Below are positions 1 through 12,300 of a stretch of DNA of 64,000 nt, in pieces. Numbering within the stretch: position 1 is the first letter of the stretch; every line of letters begins with the position of its first letter. This DNA is from Leidyana gryllorum EB-2025a (Eukaryota > Apicomplexa). Location of the stretch: assembly GCA_048772705.1 (NCBI GenBank), contig JBLWGC010000230.1, positions 1,178,001 through 1,242,000 on the forward strand. Reading direction: 5' to 3'. Under the pieces are notes generated by a model, which saw only the letters and a list, made by a program, of their open reading frames with translations, did not search any database and was not told where the DNA came from. The position numbers and the translations under genes are program-made.

Positions 1-275
1 GAACCGAGTAACTTGGGATCACCGTCACACAGCAGCAGCCGTTTCGACTCCATGAACACCGCGACGCGCTGTTGCGCCTTCCAATTCCGTCTCTCAGCAC
101 CACTCAACTTGTCCCATTCCTCGCTGCATCCTCCAGCTTCCACCATCACCACAGCGTCCTCCTCGAATCCGCGGGGAATTACACACTCTTCAGCAGACAG
201 CCTCCTGTAGGCCTTGACACGTTTGCCGTGAACCCCCACTATCCACACCAGTACCACCCACCCTAACCACCACAT
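1..275 (-). CDS. N-terminus of a secreted or membrane protein, cut by the window edge
   Basis: An open frame reads leftward from an ATG at 275 to the edge of the window, giving about 91 residues without a stop. It begins MWWLGWVVLVWIVGVHG, a typical signal peptide or signal anchor with a small residue before the likely cleavage site. The rest is charged (KRVKAYRRLSAEECVIPRGF) with two cysteines in the first part. I do not recognise the family. It is divergent from the Tim17-like gene, with 64 nt between the two proposed start codons. The signal peptide and unbroken frame support a real gene. Without the remainder, the function cannot be stated. Confidence 0.45.
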   Translation of the reverse strand, partial: MWWLGWVVLVWIVGVHGKRVKAYRRLSAEECVIPRGFEEDAVVMVEAGGCSEEWDKLSGAERRNWKAQQRVAVFMESKRLLLCDGDPKLLG

Positions 276-339
276 ACTAAAAATATGTACTTCAAGTGCC
301 CATCTCAACCATGCGAACTCAATACTTAATTTTTGCTCA

Positions 340-950
340 ATGGACTGCCTTGTCAACCGCTATCACTACGCTATCAATCGGGCCCTTGCTTGGACTGATG
401 CCAAACGCCAACTTCGGAAAGGTTGCCGACGCTGCGAGAATCAAGGGAATGAGGAACCCGAGAGACCACTCATCGATGCAGACACCAGGAATGTGATTTC
501 CAAGATTGTTGCGACTGGAGCGGCCAACGCCACTGTTGCTTTTGCTATGCGTTTTGGGACCGATATCGCTTTCAACTGTCGAAGCGCTCTCAAAAAGCCC
601 AAGGTACTGGTTCGCTCGGCCACTCGAGCTGCTAATGATGCACTCTTCATTGGCGTCGCCACGTCGGCCATCGATGAAGTGCTTCTCAAAGTAAGTAAGG
701 ATGGGATTGATGGATGTCGACCGTCCCTTTTCCACAGTACCGAGGTAACGAGCACGCGAAGAGTAACTCGATTCTGTCGGGCGGATTGGCCGGAGCCTTG
801 GAGGCCCGTAAAGGTGAGTCTATCCCAGCATCCTGTCATCCTCAGTCAGAGGGATTGTCATCAATGATAATCGGGAGTGGCCGAGGAGCGGCCACCGCTT
901 GGCTTCTGTACAGTGTGTGGGGTGCGAACATGGATCCTTCAACAGTCTAG
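340..950 (+). CDS. Tim17/Tim22/PMP24-family-like small membrane protein
   Basis: Exon 1 (ATG 340 to 690) joins exon 2 (738-813) across a GT-AG intron at 691-737. A second possible intron, 814-849, is 36 nt and in frame, so it could be spliced or retained. The spliced C-terminal half reads SNSILSGGLAGALEAR, then GLSSMIIGSGRGAATAW. This matches the glycine-rich, small-residue helices of the Tim17/Tim22/Tim23/PMP24 family, which act in mitochondrial protein import or in peroxisomal membranes. The N-terminus is uncertain. Another frame from ATG 311 encodes a hydrophobic stretch (SIGPLLGLMPNANF) and could be part of exon 1. The stop codon shares the CTAG at 947-950 with the convergent seven-TM gene. 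Family membership is moderately supported; the exact subfamily is not. Confidence 0.55.
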
Positions 951-2467
951 ATGGTTAGATATGGCTCGGCTGAATCAATTCGGTGTTGTTTCAAGCTCTC
1001 GGTCACCTCCTGTCCGGTGCTGACAGTGGGAATCTTCATCATCGCTGATAGCTCATCTGGCTGACTGGTGGTGAGGACCAAAGTCCACAAGGGCACGATT
1101 TTGATGGCGAGCATCACCATCACTTCAACATGTTTGATGGGCGGCGTCCAGAGGCACAGAGCGAGAGGAGCCCAATAATACAGCATAGCACTAATGCATA
1201 GTTTCACACAGATCAGAGCGTCATGACTTACATTCCAGACAACCGTCTCAATAATTGCTTCTGACCGTCATTGAACTGGTCCCTCCCGCGCACAAAGTTC
1301 AAGCGGTACTGGAAAAGGATACCACAAACAGCTCTAATAATGACGACCAAGACACCCATATCTGAAATCAAGTCACAAAAGATACATTCCCGCCCACAAC
1401 GAAACTCACATGTGCCAAACAAGGCGCAATAGGGGCTGATGCCGAAGCCACCTAAGCGGTCTCCTAATCTCAATCGCATTATGTATACAGATTGATATCG
1501 AAGTTCTTCCCAAAACAGAAAGAAGAAGGTGCTCCCGCACATGGCACGAGTGATGATCGTAAAGACTTTGTCATCTGATCCAACTCGTGACCGAATCAGT
1601 CCAACGCCTTCCATGTAGAAACACATTAGCACTGTCAGAAACGCTCCAACTGTGGTCTCCAACAGCATGGACACATATTTAACCACATTCACGCCTAGAC
1701 CATCCAATCCATAGATTAGATAATGACCTGTTATCAGCCAGGTACTCAAACACTGAAGGAGACCAGCAAGATACAAGCAGACAAGCTCTGTGATGTTTGC
1801 GTGAGGCGCCAGTCAAAGGTACTTACGGACGTTAAGATAGCCTCCACTCAATGCTCTGTAGTACCGCAGTGCTCTTTGAGCAAGAATGACACAGATGAGA
1901 GAGAAGATGAGGTAGACCTCAAGGATCCCGCGATCTTGACAGCTGAAGTGCTTGATGAAAAGACCTCCTGGGTTTTCGAAGGACAAGCTGTATTCGACAT
2001 TCGTGATATTCTTGCAATTCGCTACCACTGAGTAGACTAGTGTGTTATCGAAACGAGCCGGTAAGGTCTGTGAAACAGATAGAAGCGGTCGCACTCTCGA
2101 CTCACGAGCTTCAAATCATATGAAGTCATGTCGCCAATTGGCATAAGTGGTTCCTTGAGGAAACTATGCTCGCCTTGACATATTTTGGACCCGATGGCTC
2201 CAAGGTCGCCAGCATTCGTGGTGTACAGACTTTCCCAGTCAGCTTGTCGAACCAACATAAATGTTTGATCTGGGGAGTGCACCACCTGACCAGAGTGATC
2301 AGTCACCCTGCTGTCTCACTCACTGTTCGAGCAATCAATGAGGCGCTCTTTTGTGGGGGAATAGTAAAACAGAATTCTCCAATGGTACCAACTTGATACG
2401 TGTTGGCAACACCATACGTCCTGGCAGCCCAAGCCACCGATGTAGCGGCCGTCAGTAACCACCACAT
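947..2467 (-). CDS. GPR180/TMEM145-like seven-transmembrane protein (GOST/Rhodopsin-like family)
   Basis: The ATG at 2467 starts a signal peptide (MWWLLTAATSVAWAARTYG). A luminal domain follows, joined across a 38-nt intron (ART to VVHSPDQTFML). Next comes a membrane region with LLAGLLQCLSTWLITGHYLI, then a YVSMLLETTVGAFLTVLMCF helix and further helices down to LYYWAPLALCLW and VMLAIKIVPLWTLVL. The junction FSCQDRGILEVYLIFSL, just before the first membrane helix, resembles the intimal-thickness-related receptor family (GPR180/TMEM145). These are Golgi/secretory seven-TM proteins of the GOST type. Introns include one of 48 nt inside the membrane region (FGT to MGVLVV). The gene is divergent from the four-TM gene with only 31 nt between start codons. 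Its stop codon overlaps that of the convergent Tim17-like gene. Ligand or cargo is unknown. Confidence 0.62.
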
Positions 2468-2484
2468 GGCCGAGTGTTCGACAA

Positions 2485-2492
2485 ACACGTGT
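2485..2492. promoter_or_regulatory. ACACGTGT palindrome in a 31-nt divergent promoter
   Basis: It sits between the start codons of the seven-TM (2467) and four-TM (2499) genes. It matches the core of CACACGTGTG found at five other places. Confidence 0.4.
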
Positions 2493-2498
2493 GTGCGT

Positions 2499-3296
2499 AT
2501 GTCAAGCCTAGCTGATATTGAGTCTGGAGCTGTCGAATCCGACACTGAGGTGTCTGAATCCGACTTGAAGATTACACGATTCCATAAGCTTTTCTACCGG
2601 TCGCATGTTGGTGAGCTCGGGGCATGCGATATGTCAGCGCCCGATATCAAGAAGCAATGGAAACATGATCAGATAGCAAGTGGCTTTCTGTGCGTCATCT
2701 CGCTGATCTGGACAGGGCTGCTGATCGCCTTTTCAATTCTTCGACGACATCGAAAGACATATTTCGATTACTTTGGAATATCATGCTTCGTCTTCAGCGC
2801 GGTGTGCTTTTTGGCCGGCCTGTCCATCATCATAGGGATAAAGCGGCGAAGCGCGAACACCGTCATGTCTGCTCGTCTGCTCTACGTAGGTCAGATCATA
2901 CTTCTCAGCAGATCGCATCATATAGGGAGTCGGATGCTTGTGGACGGTGATCATCACTGTAGTGATAGCCTTTGAGTCGAGGGCACACGCTCGTAGCCTC
3001 AAGGAAGAACTGAATGATACACCCTTGCCTGCAGCATACTACAAATCCAATTTGATAATGGGATTGATCATGGGCGCAGTATTTGTCCTGGTATTCGTCA
3101 GGTATGTATTGTGGCGTTCCAACACATATGTTGTGTCAGCATTGTGCTCCTGCAACATTTGTCCCGGCTTGAAACCGTTCTGCGAGCGCTGGAGATACGG
3201 ATGCGCGACGAGGAGTACCAAAAGAGTCGGAGGCATCCGAAAGAGTATGACTCGTTGTCAGCTGAACACGAGACTCAATCGTTCATGAATGCTTGA
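2499..3296 (+). CDS. Four-transmembrane protein, family unknown
   Basis: Three exons (2499-2885, 2926-3101, 3140-3296) are separated by introns of 40 and 38 nt. Joined, they encode about 239 residues. The N-terminus is acidic (ESGAVESDTEVSESDLK). Four hydrophobic segments follow: around FLCVISLIWTGLLIAF, YFGISCFVFSAVCFLAGL, GVGCLWTVIITVVIAF and LIMGLIMGAVFVLVFVSIVL. The C-terminal tail is charged and ends in TQSFMNA. The topology resembles TMEM/tetraspan proteins, but I see no diagnostic motif and do not name a family. The start is set by the first ATG after the 31-nt divergent spacer, which carries an ACACGTGT palindrome at 2485-2492. All three exons stay in frame, which supports the model. 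Confidence 0.65.
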
Positions 3297-3379
3297 TCGT
3301 GAAAACTTGCGAGGAGCTACATTATACATATTGATTTTGTTGGGTAATCACTGCAGTTAGGGAGTAGCCGAAGCTGGCT

Positions 3380-6300
3380 ATGGCCCAGGAACATGAATTG
3401 CACCATATTGGAGGAGGTTCCGATGATGCTCTGAAGCGGGCGATTGCGAAAACGAATTCATTCGCTCAGGCTCTCGGGGCAATGGCCCCCAGCGCTGAGA
3501 GATTGTTGAGTCAATATGGCGACCGTCGAATCCACCTGTCGGACTACGCACTGCAATGTTCAGGGAATCTGACTGGACAAGGAGGAATTATGAGTAATAG
3601 TTCATTGTTGAATAATTCGGTTCTTCTCACTGGACCTGAGGGCGGAGACGCGAACACCAGTGCCACACCCACCTCAAAAGACACTCCACTGCAGGGCGTT
3701 GCCGAGGGGCCTCCTGGGGTGGACTCGCAGGTAGGCCGGGCTGTCGGTAGTCCATATTGACATTGTGGCAGATGCCGGTCGAGACGAAAGGAGCATCGGC
3801 TGAGTTGGAGTATCCATCTGTTCTCAGTAAGAGTGGGCGATCGTTAGTTCATCTTGATTGACGCAGATCCCAATATTGCCGATGGGATACCGGAGCCAGA
3901 TCGCAGACCTGAGGCGTGGGACCTGGTACCCAAGCTCGATTTAGCACCGTTGGGTTCTGCCAGTAACTCCGTCCGATTAAGCTGCGTCACAAATCTGATC
4001 AACTGGATGGAAAGGTGTATTCCTATGGTAGTTTTGCACGGATTGGAGCCACATGAATGTATTGCTCGAATTGAAGATACTGACCCTGGATTCTCCATTG
4101 GAGAAGGGACGACATTAGTGCCTGCATCGGCAAAGCCTACTGGAGATGATTTATTGGATGTTACGGGCTGGTCCCAAGACGTCCGAGCCTATGTGGCTTT
4201 TGTGCAAGGTCTTTATCATGCGCTCTTTGCCTTTGCTGAGCGCACTGGCACTGGGATGAGTTGCATGCCGTTAGTGGAGTTGGAAGGTTTCTCTACGGTA
4301 TTACACGCGGACGTGCCCACATTTGTGAGGCGGTGTATTGGAATCTCTCAAGCTGTACGGGCGCTGCTGGACACAAGTTTGTATGAGTTGTTACAGAATG
4401 CGTTCGCCCGGCGCAGCTACGATAGCGATTGGAGCAGTATGAGCACTGAGGGTCCGGACGGGGGATCTGAAGGTGGTAGCGAGGCTTGGGACGAAGATGG
4501 TGTACGGTTCACTGGAGCGCGGGGAAGACGGAAGAGCTCACGGTTACGAGGGATGCCTCATGAGTTGGATTTTCGACTAATCAAGAATTACTATACGTGT
4601 TTGATACACCTGACCATTGATACCATCATGGACAAAGAATATTTATTAAGTCAAGGAGGGGTTCCCTCCCAAGGCGAGGGGGATGGGGAAGATCTTGGGA
4701 AAGTGATACGCCAACTGCCAGAGATCACGAGATCGTGGAGACCATTGATCAATCACATAGCGCAGAATACAGACATATCGTGTCGAGCAACGCCATATGC
4801 GCCGCAAGGTATGTGAAACGCGAATCGTTGATCGCTCGGTGCTCGACACAGTAATTCACCCGTAACTTGCCAGACTTTAGGCTTCGAGCTCTGTATGAGC
4901 GGATTGATGAGGATGTCCATGAGGCACATCGTCACTTGGTGGAGTCTGCGAGTTCGCGCTATCCTACCATGCGGACTCCCAAATGTATAGCTGATGTCCG
5001 TAGGATGCTGACAGCTGCTCTTACGCAGCTTTTGTCCCTAAAGTTGGCAGAAACATATGCCGCCCATTCTGTGATGGCCTGCAAGTTTCTGTGTAGCGAC
5101 GACGGTCTCCTTTCTGTGTGGCCGTCTGATGCCTACTATCCTTGGTCAATTGAGCTCCGTCGGCAAACCAGTGCCACCCTCGTCAACGTTCTCAAGGAGT
5201 TTGCGAAACGACAACTCGCAGTCGCACTGACCCCTCACATAGCTCGCTGGGCTGATCTCATCTGGAGCAAGGTACTGACTGTGTGCCAGAAAGCTGCTTT
5301 CCTCACCACACTTTGTCTGCCTTTTGTTGAGTTGACCTTCTTGCCATACACTCCTTTCTGTTCCGCAGCTGTCCCCCGTTTTGACCAGTCCGTTGCCTGC
5401 CTTTGATCCGAACGCTACTGATGGTGATGACAACAGTATCCCTTTCGCCCAATATTGTGCGTTCCACGGAGCATCCACCATGGCAGTGATGATGTTGAAC
5501 CTCAAGTTTGGAACGGAAACGGACGGTGCGGATGAGATTGAAGAGACTATCCGACCCTTTCAAGTGCGCTTCAGTGATCGAAAGTGAGTCTATCATCTTC
5601 CCTTCGCCCCGAAGACTTGTCGACCACAACTTAGTGTGGCTTTCGAGGGATTCATATTGGCCTCCACATTGCACCGCGCTCTGGTTGACTTGGGTCCTCG
5701 AAGCGAGAGTCATTCCCATCGGCTTTCTGACCCCGCGCCTATGACTCTTCCTGGAATTCGCGTTGTATGTCTTCGAAGGTGTCTCCAGCTGCTCCAACAT
5801 GTCTATCTCGCTCCCGGTGAGCCACTGATTGGGCAACTTGACAACTCCCACTTCCAATAGATATGACTGTGCGGTGTGTAAAGTTGGTGCATCCGACAAT
5901 GGATGCCCTGTGTGAGCTGATATCAGTTGCTGTACTCTTCGACAAGAAGAATCCCGGGAATACCACTCGAGTCTATCGGCATCTTTTGCCCAGTTTGTTC
6001 CGAACAGCTCGAATTGTGATTGGGTGTGCCACCGACATAGCCTTATGGCGAATTGCCTTATTCACTGCAGTCCGAGATGCTCTCGGTCTCGCTGAGGCTT
6101 CGCTATGGCACCTACCCGACCGCATACACTCTGCTCGATGTGTCAGGCAGAATGCTAACCAATTCAATCACTGGGTTTGCGCCTGCGCTGGAGATCCTCG
6201 GCGAGAGGGTTTGGCTCTGAAGTGGCAGAAGGGAGTACGGGACGAAGCACTCCGTCTCGCTCAAGCCATGGCCAACGAGCCCATCAAAGACGTCCGTGTG

Positions 6301-9300
6301 CGGTCCCTCATCAAAGAGGTCGTTGGAGGAATGGTTGGATGTGTTGGTGCGTGTTGGAAATAATTAATCTTTGCCGAGTAATGCTTCTCAGATTGGGCGA
6401 CGACGACAATGTTTGAGGCTCTGATTGCTATCTGTCGGTCGAATGAGTGGCTGACAGCGTTCGTGAAGAACAAAGTTTCTCAAAGGTTCTGGGACACACT
6501 CAAGTTGAATCACAGCTCGAAATTGGCTTTAATGAAGTGAGGTCCAAATGGTTGCATCTTTCTTTGACACGACTATATCAGTTCAACTTATGTCTATCAA
6601 GGCGACAACCAGCAAGACGACGACGATTCGTTGATCTCCGACGACGATACAGACTCCTCAAATGATTATAGTGCTGTGGAGTCTGTGGATCAACGCCAGA
6701 ATGATAGGCTGGGGACTGAACAAGACTCTGAGAGTGCCGTGGTCTCCGAATCCCGTGGATTCCCAACTGGGTCTGAATATCTCCTGTTTGTCAGCATCGC
6801 CGGGATTGGTGAGCGGCCTCAGCAACGCGATGCTATGATCAGAATGTTTGATTTGCAATGCAGCGCTTCTCGCCCGTCTCCCTTCTGTACAGTATGAGAA
6901 GCTGCATTTACTACACTGTTCACTGGACAACTTGATGCGGACCCATCGACATCCATGGGTACGGTGTCAGAGTGCCTTGGCTCTGCTTGCGACCCAAACA
7001 TTGCGCAACGCCAGCCAGATGTAAGTGGGTGTGCAAAGATCGTAATGTGAATGTCATTCTGGCAGAGATGAGAACTACTTAGCGGATGTTTGTCTGAGGA
7101 TTCTGCGAGTTATCCTAACCGATAATTCACATTTTGTTAAGCACACGTTTGTTCGACGATTCGAGAACTCGTAAGTAGTCCTTGAACACAGATCAGGAGT
7201 CAGATCTGAGTGCATCGCGACTGAAATCTGTGACCTCTCTCCGCTGTGTGCTGTGGGCTTCCCCCTTTCCCCCCTCCCCCCTCCCCTCTCTCCCCATCCC
7301 CCTCCTCCTCCCACTGCTTGAGCGACTTGGCTTTTCCAGACTGTTTGCTCGCTTCTGTGATGCACGAACGGTTCAAGTGTTGAGTTCGCTACGTCATGGG
7401 TCAACAAGCGGAGTTGGCATCAAGTTACTGACGAAACTGATGCTCCGTCAGCCCGCAGCGAGATTGACGACTGGTGAAGCAGCCAGCTTCCGACCTCGCG
7501 ATACCATTGAGGAAGAGTTGATAGGTTTGGTGGAGCGAATTGTCCACCTTTGGAACTCTGGCTCGTTTGTTGGCAACGTGCTGAACTGCAAGTGAGTGCA
7601 ATGGGCGGGTTAGGGAGTCTCTTTCGTCTGTCTCAGTAACCGTTATGTTGGAGAGAAACGCGAAGAGTTGAACAAACACGTTCAGCTTCTCAACAAGATG
7701 CATCAATCTCTGGAGCGCAATATACCCTTCTTCGGTACGTTTGGGAGGTCAGAAGTCTTTGCTCAATTGGTGTCTCTTATCGCAGTGTACCTGTTGAAAC
7801 GTGTCGATCGGTTGTCGATGGGGACCAGTTACTGCTTACTGAGCCGTCTCTCAGCGATTGCGCTGGTGAGGCGGCGACAAGTGTACAAAGCCATCGAGGG
7901 CCACGAGAGCATTTTCGTGAGAGTGCACAACGAGTTAGTGGGCCTTCAGCGCGAAAGAGTTGCACGATGGAGGGCTGACTTCAAGAAGGCGGGGAATCCT
8001 TCCGAGCGAGCCTTACTGCTTAGTGATACAGAGACGTCGATAAGTCAATTGTGTAGACTATTGGATCTCGCCGACGACCCCACAGCGCGAGCCTTCACAA
8101 CACTTGTTCGGCCAGAGAAGTCTCAAGAGAAGACCAGCAATGACTTTGAGGTTATGTGTCCGTATAACTGGTTGCTGACCTGTTGCGCCCGAGACTCGTT
8201 AGCGGTCATCAGTCTACTTGAATCCACGGGATTTGGAGAGCAGGAATTACTCAACAACTATCAGCCAGCGATGGCAATGACGTCCACCCAGTTCACCTGT
8301 GCTTTAGGGGCCCTCTTGTCACGGGGCACCTGGTTCAATGGTGAAACTGACGATCCAGCTGATGCTTTGCGCATCTCCTTCTTTGGAGGCTGTATCACTG
8401 ATTTCATGTCTCTTTACGCATTGATGCTGGCTGAGTGTAGTATTGTCCAGGAACAGCGCATGTTCGGTAGCACGACCACTGACGACCGTGAAACTCGAGT
8501 CTGGAGATTGATCTCCGAGATCATGCGATTTGTCCGTCAGATGCTTCGTTCAACACCGTGGGTCTCCCTCTCTCTCTGTCTCTCTCTTCCACACAACCAT
8601 CTTTGCCCCTCAGCGACTGGATGTACTTTGACCCCTTACGCACATTCAAGCAGCTGCAGACGGGATTACTCTCTCTGCTCCAAAGGTGCCTGACGCAACA
8701 TCCAACACAAGGCGCCCTGACAATGTCAGATATGAACACTCAGAGTCGACGAATCACATCCCTCAACCGCGTGCCGTCGACTATTGGTTTGACGTCGGTG
8801 TCTCGGACAGCCGGGAATCCACTGGGGTCCGAGGCTGCCTCTCATTCTGAAGTGATCGATTTTGCCGAAGGGTGTCTACTCCTCCCGAATCCGTCCAATG
8901 ATGTGGACGATGAGGAGTTTGATGGTTTGGATCAAAAGACGAGCGGTCTCCACCAGGCGTGGGCTGAGATTCTGCTGACTGCCGGATCATTTGGATTCAT
9001 GTCGGGCCCGAAACCAAAGAGAGTGGACCCTAACGCCGGGTGGTGTCGATCGAGTTACCTCGATTTGGCCAACTTCCGCTCCAGAAGACACAGCCGACTT
9101 CAGGGACAGATAAGCGACGCCAATAGCGAAGAGGGCAACACAGAGTCGGCTCGCGACGCCTGGGGATATACCGTTCGGTTCGAGACGGCTGCAAACTTTC
9201 TGCTCACAGCAGAGCGAGACGTGTGGTTAGAGAACGGGGAACAGCAGATTGGCCGCCAGCGACGTAACAGTGAACATAGCAGTCGGAGTTCCGGCAGTCG

Positions 9301-12300
9301 ATCGGGTGTTGTGGAGGAGTCGAGATTCACCAACGATGTTTTCATTTATCGAGTGCTCTACACACTGTTCCGGTGCATATGGACGAGCGATAAGACATTG
9401 ACCGAAGTTTGGGCCCAACGAGTATACGACGCGCTCGATTATATCATTGACAATTGTGCAACGGAAGTTGAAAGGAGGAAAGGAGTACAGAGCAGTGGTC
9501 TGAGCGGTCAATCCGCTCGGATCTTTGCTCTGAGTCCCATGAAGAAATGGACCTTTTGGAGTGACCTCATATTGTGTTGGTCTCCACGACTCGCTAAATT
9601 GGGGGATCTCACCGATACTCTTCAGAATCAACATATGATCGCTACAAGTTTCGGAAAGCTTTTGGGTCATCTCGAGCTCGCACCAGAATGCAAGCACTAT
9701 CAGGAATGTGCTGAGCTGATTTTGAGCTGCAGCCAAATTCGAAGTAAAGATACCTTCTCGGCACCGATGCTTAGACTTTTTACTGTCATTCGGGACGCTT
9801 TGGATCGCGCGATTGAGGCGTTGCAGGAACGCGGCACAGAGCTCGAGAAGAAGGGAATGAATGCTATCGTTCAGGGATTTGACGTTCAAAGCGATGCAGC
9901 CATAGGTAAGAACGAGAATGCATCTCGGAAAGGACCTTCGACTCGTCTGCAGCCCTTCGGCCATTCCTACTCACACTCCAAGGAGCAATGCCGTTCTATC
10001 GGTCTCTCGGAGACGCGTTGGTGGCCAAGATGTGTACCACGTTGATCCGTGTCTTTCGAGTGGTTATCGCTTCTCTTGCTGGAGAATTGCAGAATTCAGA
10101 ACAACATTGGGGGCTGCCTGAGGTCGTGAATCTCGCGCAATGTGCCTCTGATGCCTCCAATCTCTCGGACCATCACCTGCCCGAGAGTATGCGACAGTCA
10201 GATGATCAGGGCCCAGAGTATGGAGAACCGCGATTGAGCTCGGACTCCTTCGATCTGGGCAGCAGGCGGTGCACTTGGTCGATATACTCCTTGTTGAGTT
10301 GGCTGGCCAGTCTCTGTCTCGCCTTTGGTCGGATGGGTTCGATAATAGAGCCCTGGGGTGGGGCTCTCGCCGAACCCTTTTCGTTGGCCCTCATCCTCGA
10401 CTTCCCATTGGGCCTTCGCTTACGACTCCTGGACTATCTGAGAGTCCCTTTCCTGGCCGGATGTTTCGGTCCCAGTTGTCTACAGTTGTTCGTTGCAGCT
10501 CTCACGACGCCGGTGAACAAAGCTCTACAGGTTGTTTGCCGTGCAGATTTGACCAAAGAAAAGGAGACGCGGTCGAGAGGCATCCGGTCCAGAAGTCAAT
10601 GTATGGATGACATTGCAGTGAAACGCGAAACACTCCTCATCATGGCCATGTCAGAGCTCATCGCCGTCATGAAGACTGTCTTTCCGGTCAACGTGTGGAT
10701 GATTCTGCAGAATGATACGTAAGGACGGACGAAACGTGGCATCTGAGTGACACCTCCGCCCGGTCTTCAGATTCAAATTGCTTGAGGAGTTCTTGACGTC
10801 GTCCTTCTACACCGAGCTGATACACAACCTGTTCGAGTCCACCAGTCCTGCTGCGCTGCCAGATAACCTGAAACGATGGGCAGATCACGGCGTCGAAGGC
10901 AGCGATTCGCTCGGAATGGGCGTTCACCGTCATCGACACTCCAAGAGCCGTGTCGACAAGTCACGTATATCCAAACGTGTTAGCTCATTGGGCCGGATCC
11001 GAAATGAGCTCAACAGCCTTCCAAGTCAGCGTGAGTGGGTCCGGCCGAAAGTAAAGAGGGCTGGTGCAGATACGACCAAAAGCATCCTCACTGTAACACC
11101 GGACAGCGGCTGTCCCATTCACGAGCTCGATGGGGCGATGGAGTCGCAAACGCTCAGGCCTGGACGAAATGTCGAGAAAGGCGATAATGTGCACAACTTG
11201 GCCGAAGCTGATCTCTTTTGTATCCCAGATCCCGAGACGTAAGCCTTCACCGATCGAAAAACACTCCCCTCTCCTTCGCTTTCAGATTCTCGACCGCAGA
11301 CTGGGCCGTCTGGACTACCAGATGGATGCTCTCGGCGATTCACCTGTCACCATCGCCGTCCATTCGTCAATGCCGTTTCATTGAGCAGTGGTTCTGTTGC
11401 GGAGGCGGCGGTGAGGAGGACCCCGTAGGAGCCCATCAGGGACCCAACCCGTCTGTGCCTGTCTCGGTAAATCGTGCGAAGCTCCTACTGAAAACTCCCC
11501 GAGGGAGTCATCATCTGCCATTAGTGGGACTTTTGCTCGAGCTCTTTCCTATGGCGTTCCTCTCTGTATGGAGAGGGCTCAGTCCCAAATGGAGAGCCAA
11601 AGCCACGGCGTAAGTGTGTTGCTGCAAGTGTGTTCTTACTGCCATGTCTCCAATCGATCGATCTTTATTATGTATCATATTTGATTCCACCCCATTTCGC
11701 AGAGTCATTACGACAATATTGGTGGAAGCCGAGTCTCCTCGTTCCGTGATGACCATAACGATGAACTTGGTGGAGTTTCTACTGCACTTTGACTACTGTG
11801 TTGACTTCAACTTTGAGCACATTGCTATCATTTGTCAGCGGTTCCCGCTCCTACATCAGGCACTGTTCTTCTGGGAACAGGAATGGGCTCTGGTCGGGAA
11901 GACAGCCTTTGTTCTCAAAAAGGGTGAGTGAGAGCAGTCCTGACACTGCCCACTCACTTTCTCTGCAGAATCCATCTTGCTCGCTTTACTCTCACTGAAT
12001 TCCGCTTGTAACCAAATCGACGGAGTACTGGGAGTCTTCCAGTTGGTCAAATCCTTGTTGGTCGAAACGGAAGAACCAGCGATTCCAGGGGCACTGGTGA
12101 GAAATGGGGAAGGGTCTCGAGGAAGCCCCGAACTCCAGGTTTACAACTCGTTGCGGTGCCCAGTCGCGCCAGGCGCGTCCAGTATGATAGCCAACGATGC
12201 GTTCGTTTCTCCGAAAGAACAGCGCCAATGGTACGAGCAGATGCAGTGTTGGAACCTCGCTGTAAACCTATACTCGCTGGAGGGGAGCGGACACAGCTTT

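Noticed and set aside
9227-9964. Long minus-strand frame opposite the TOR gene
   Set aside because: It lies antisense to well-supported TOR exons and shows no recognisable motif.
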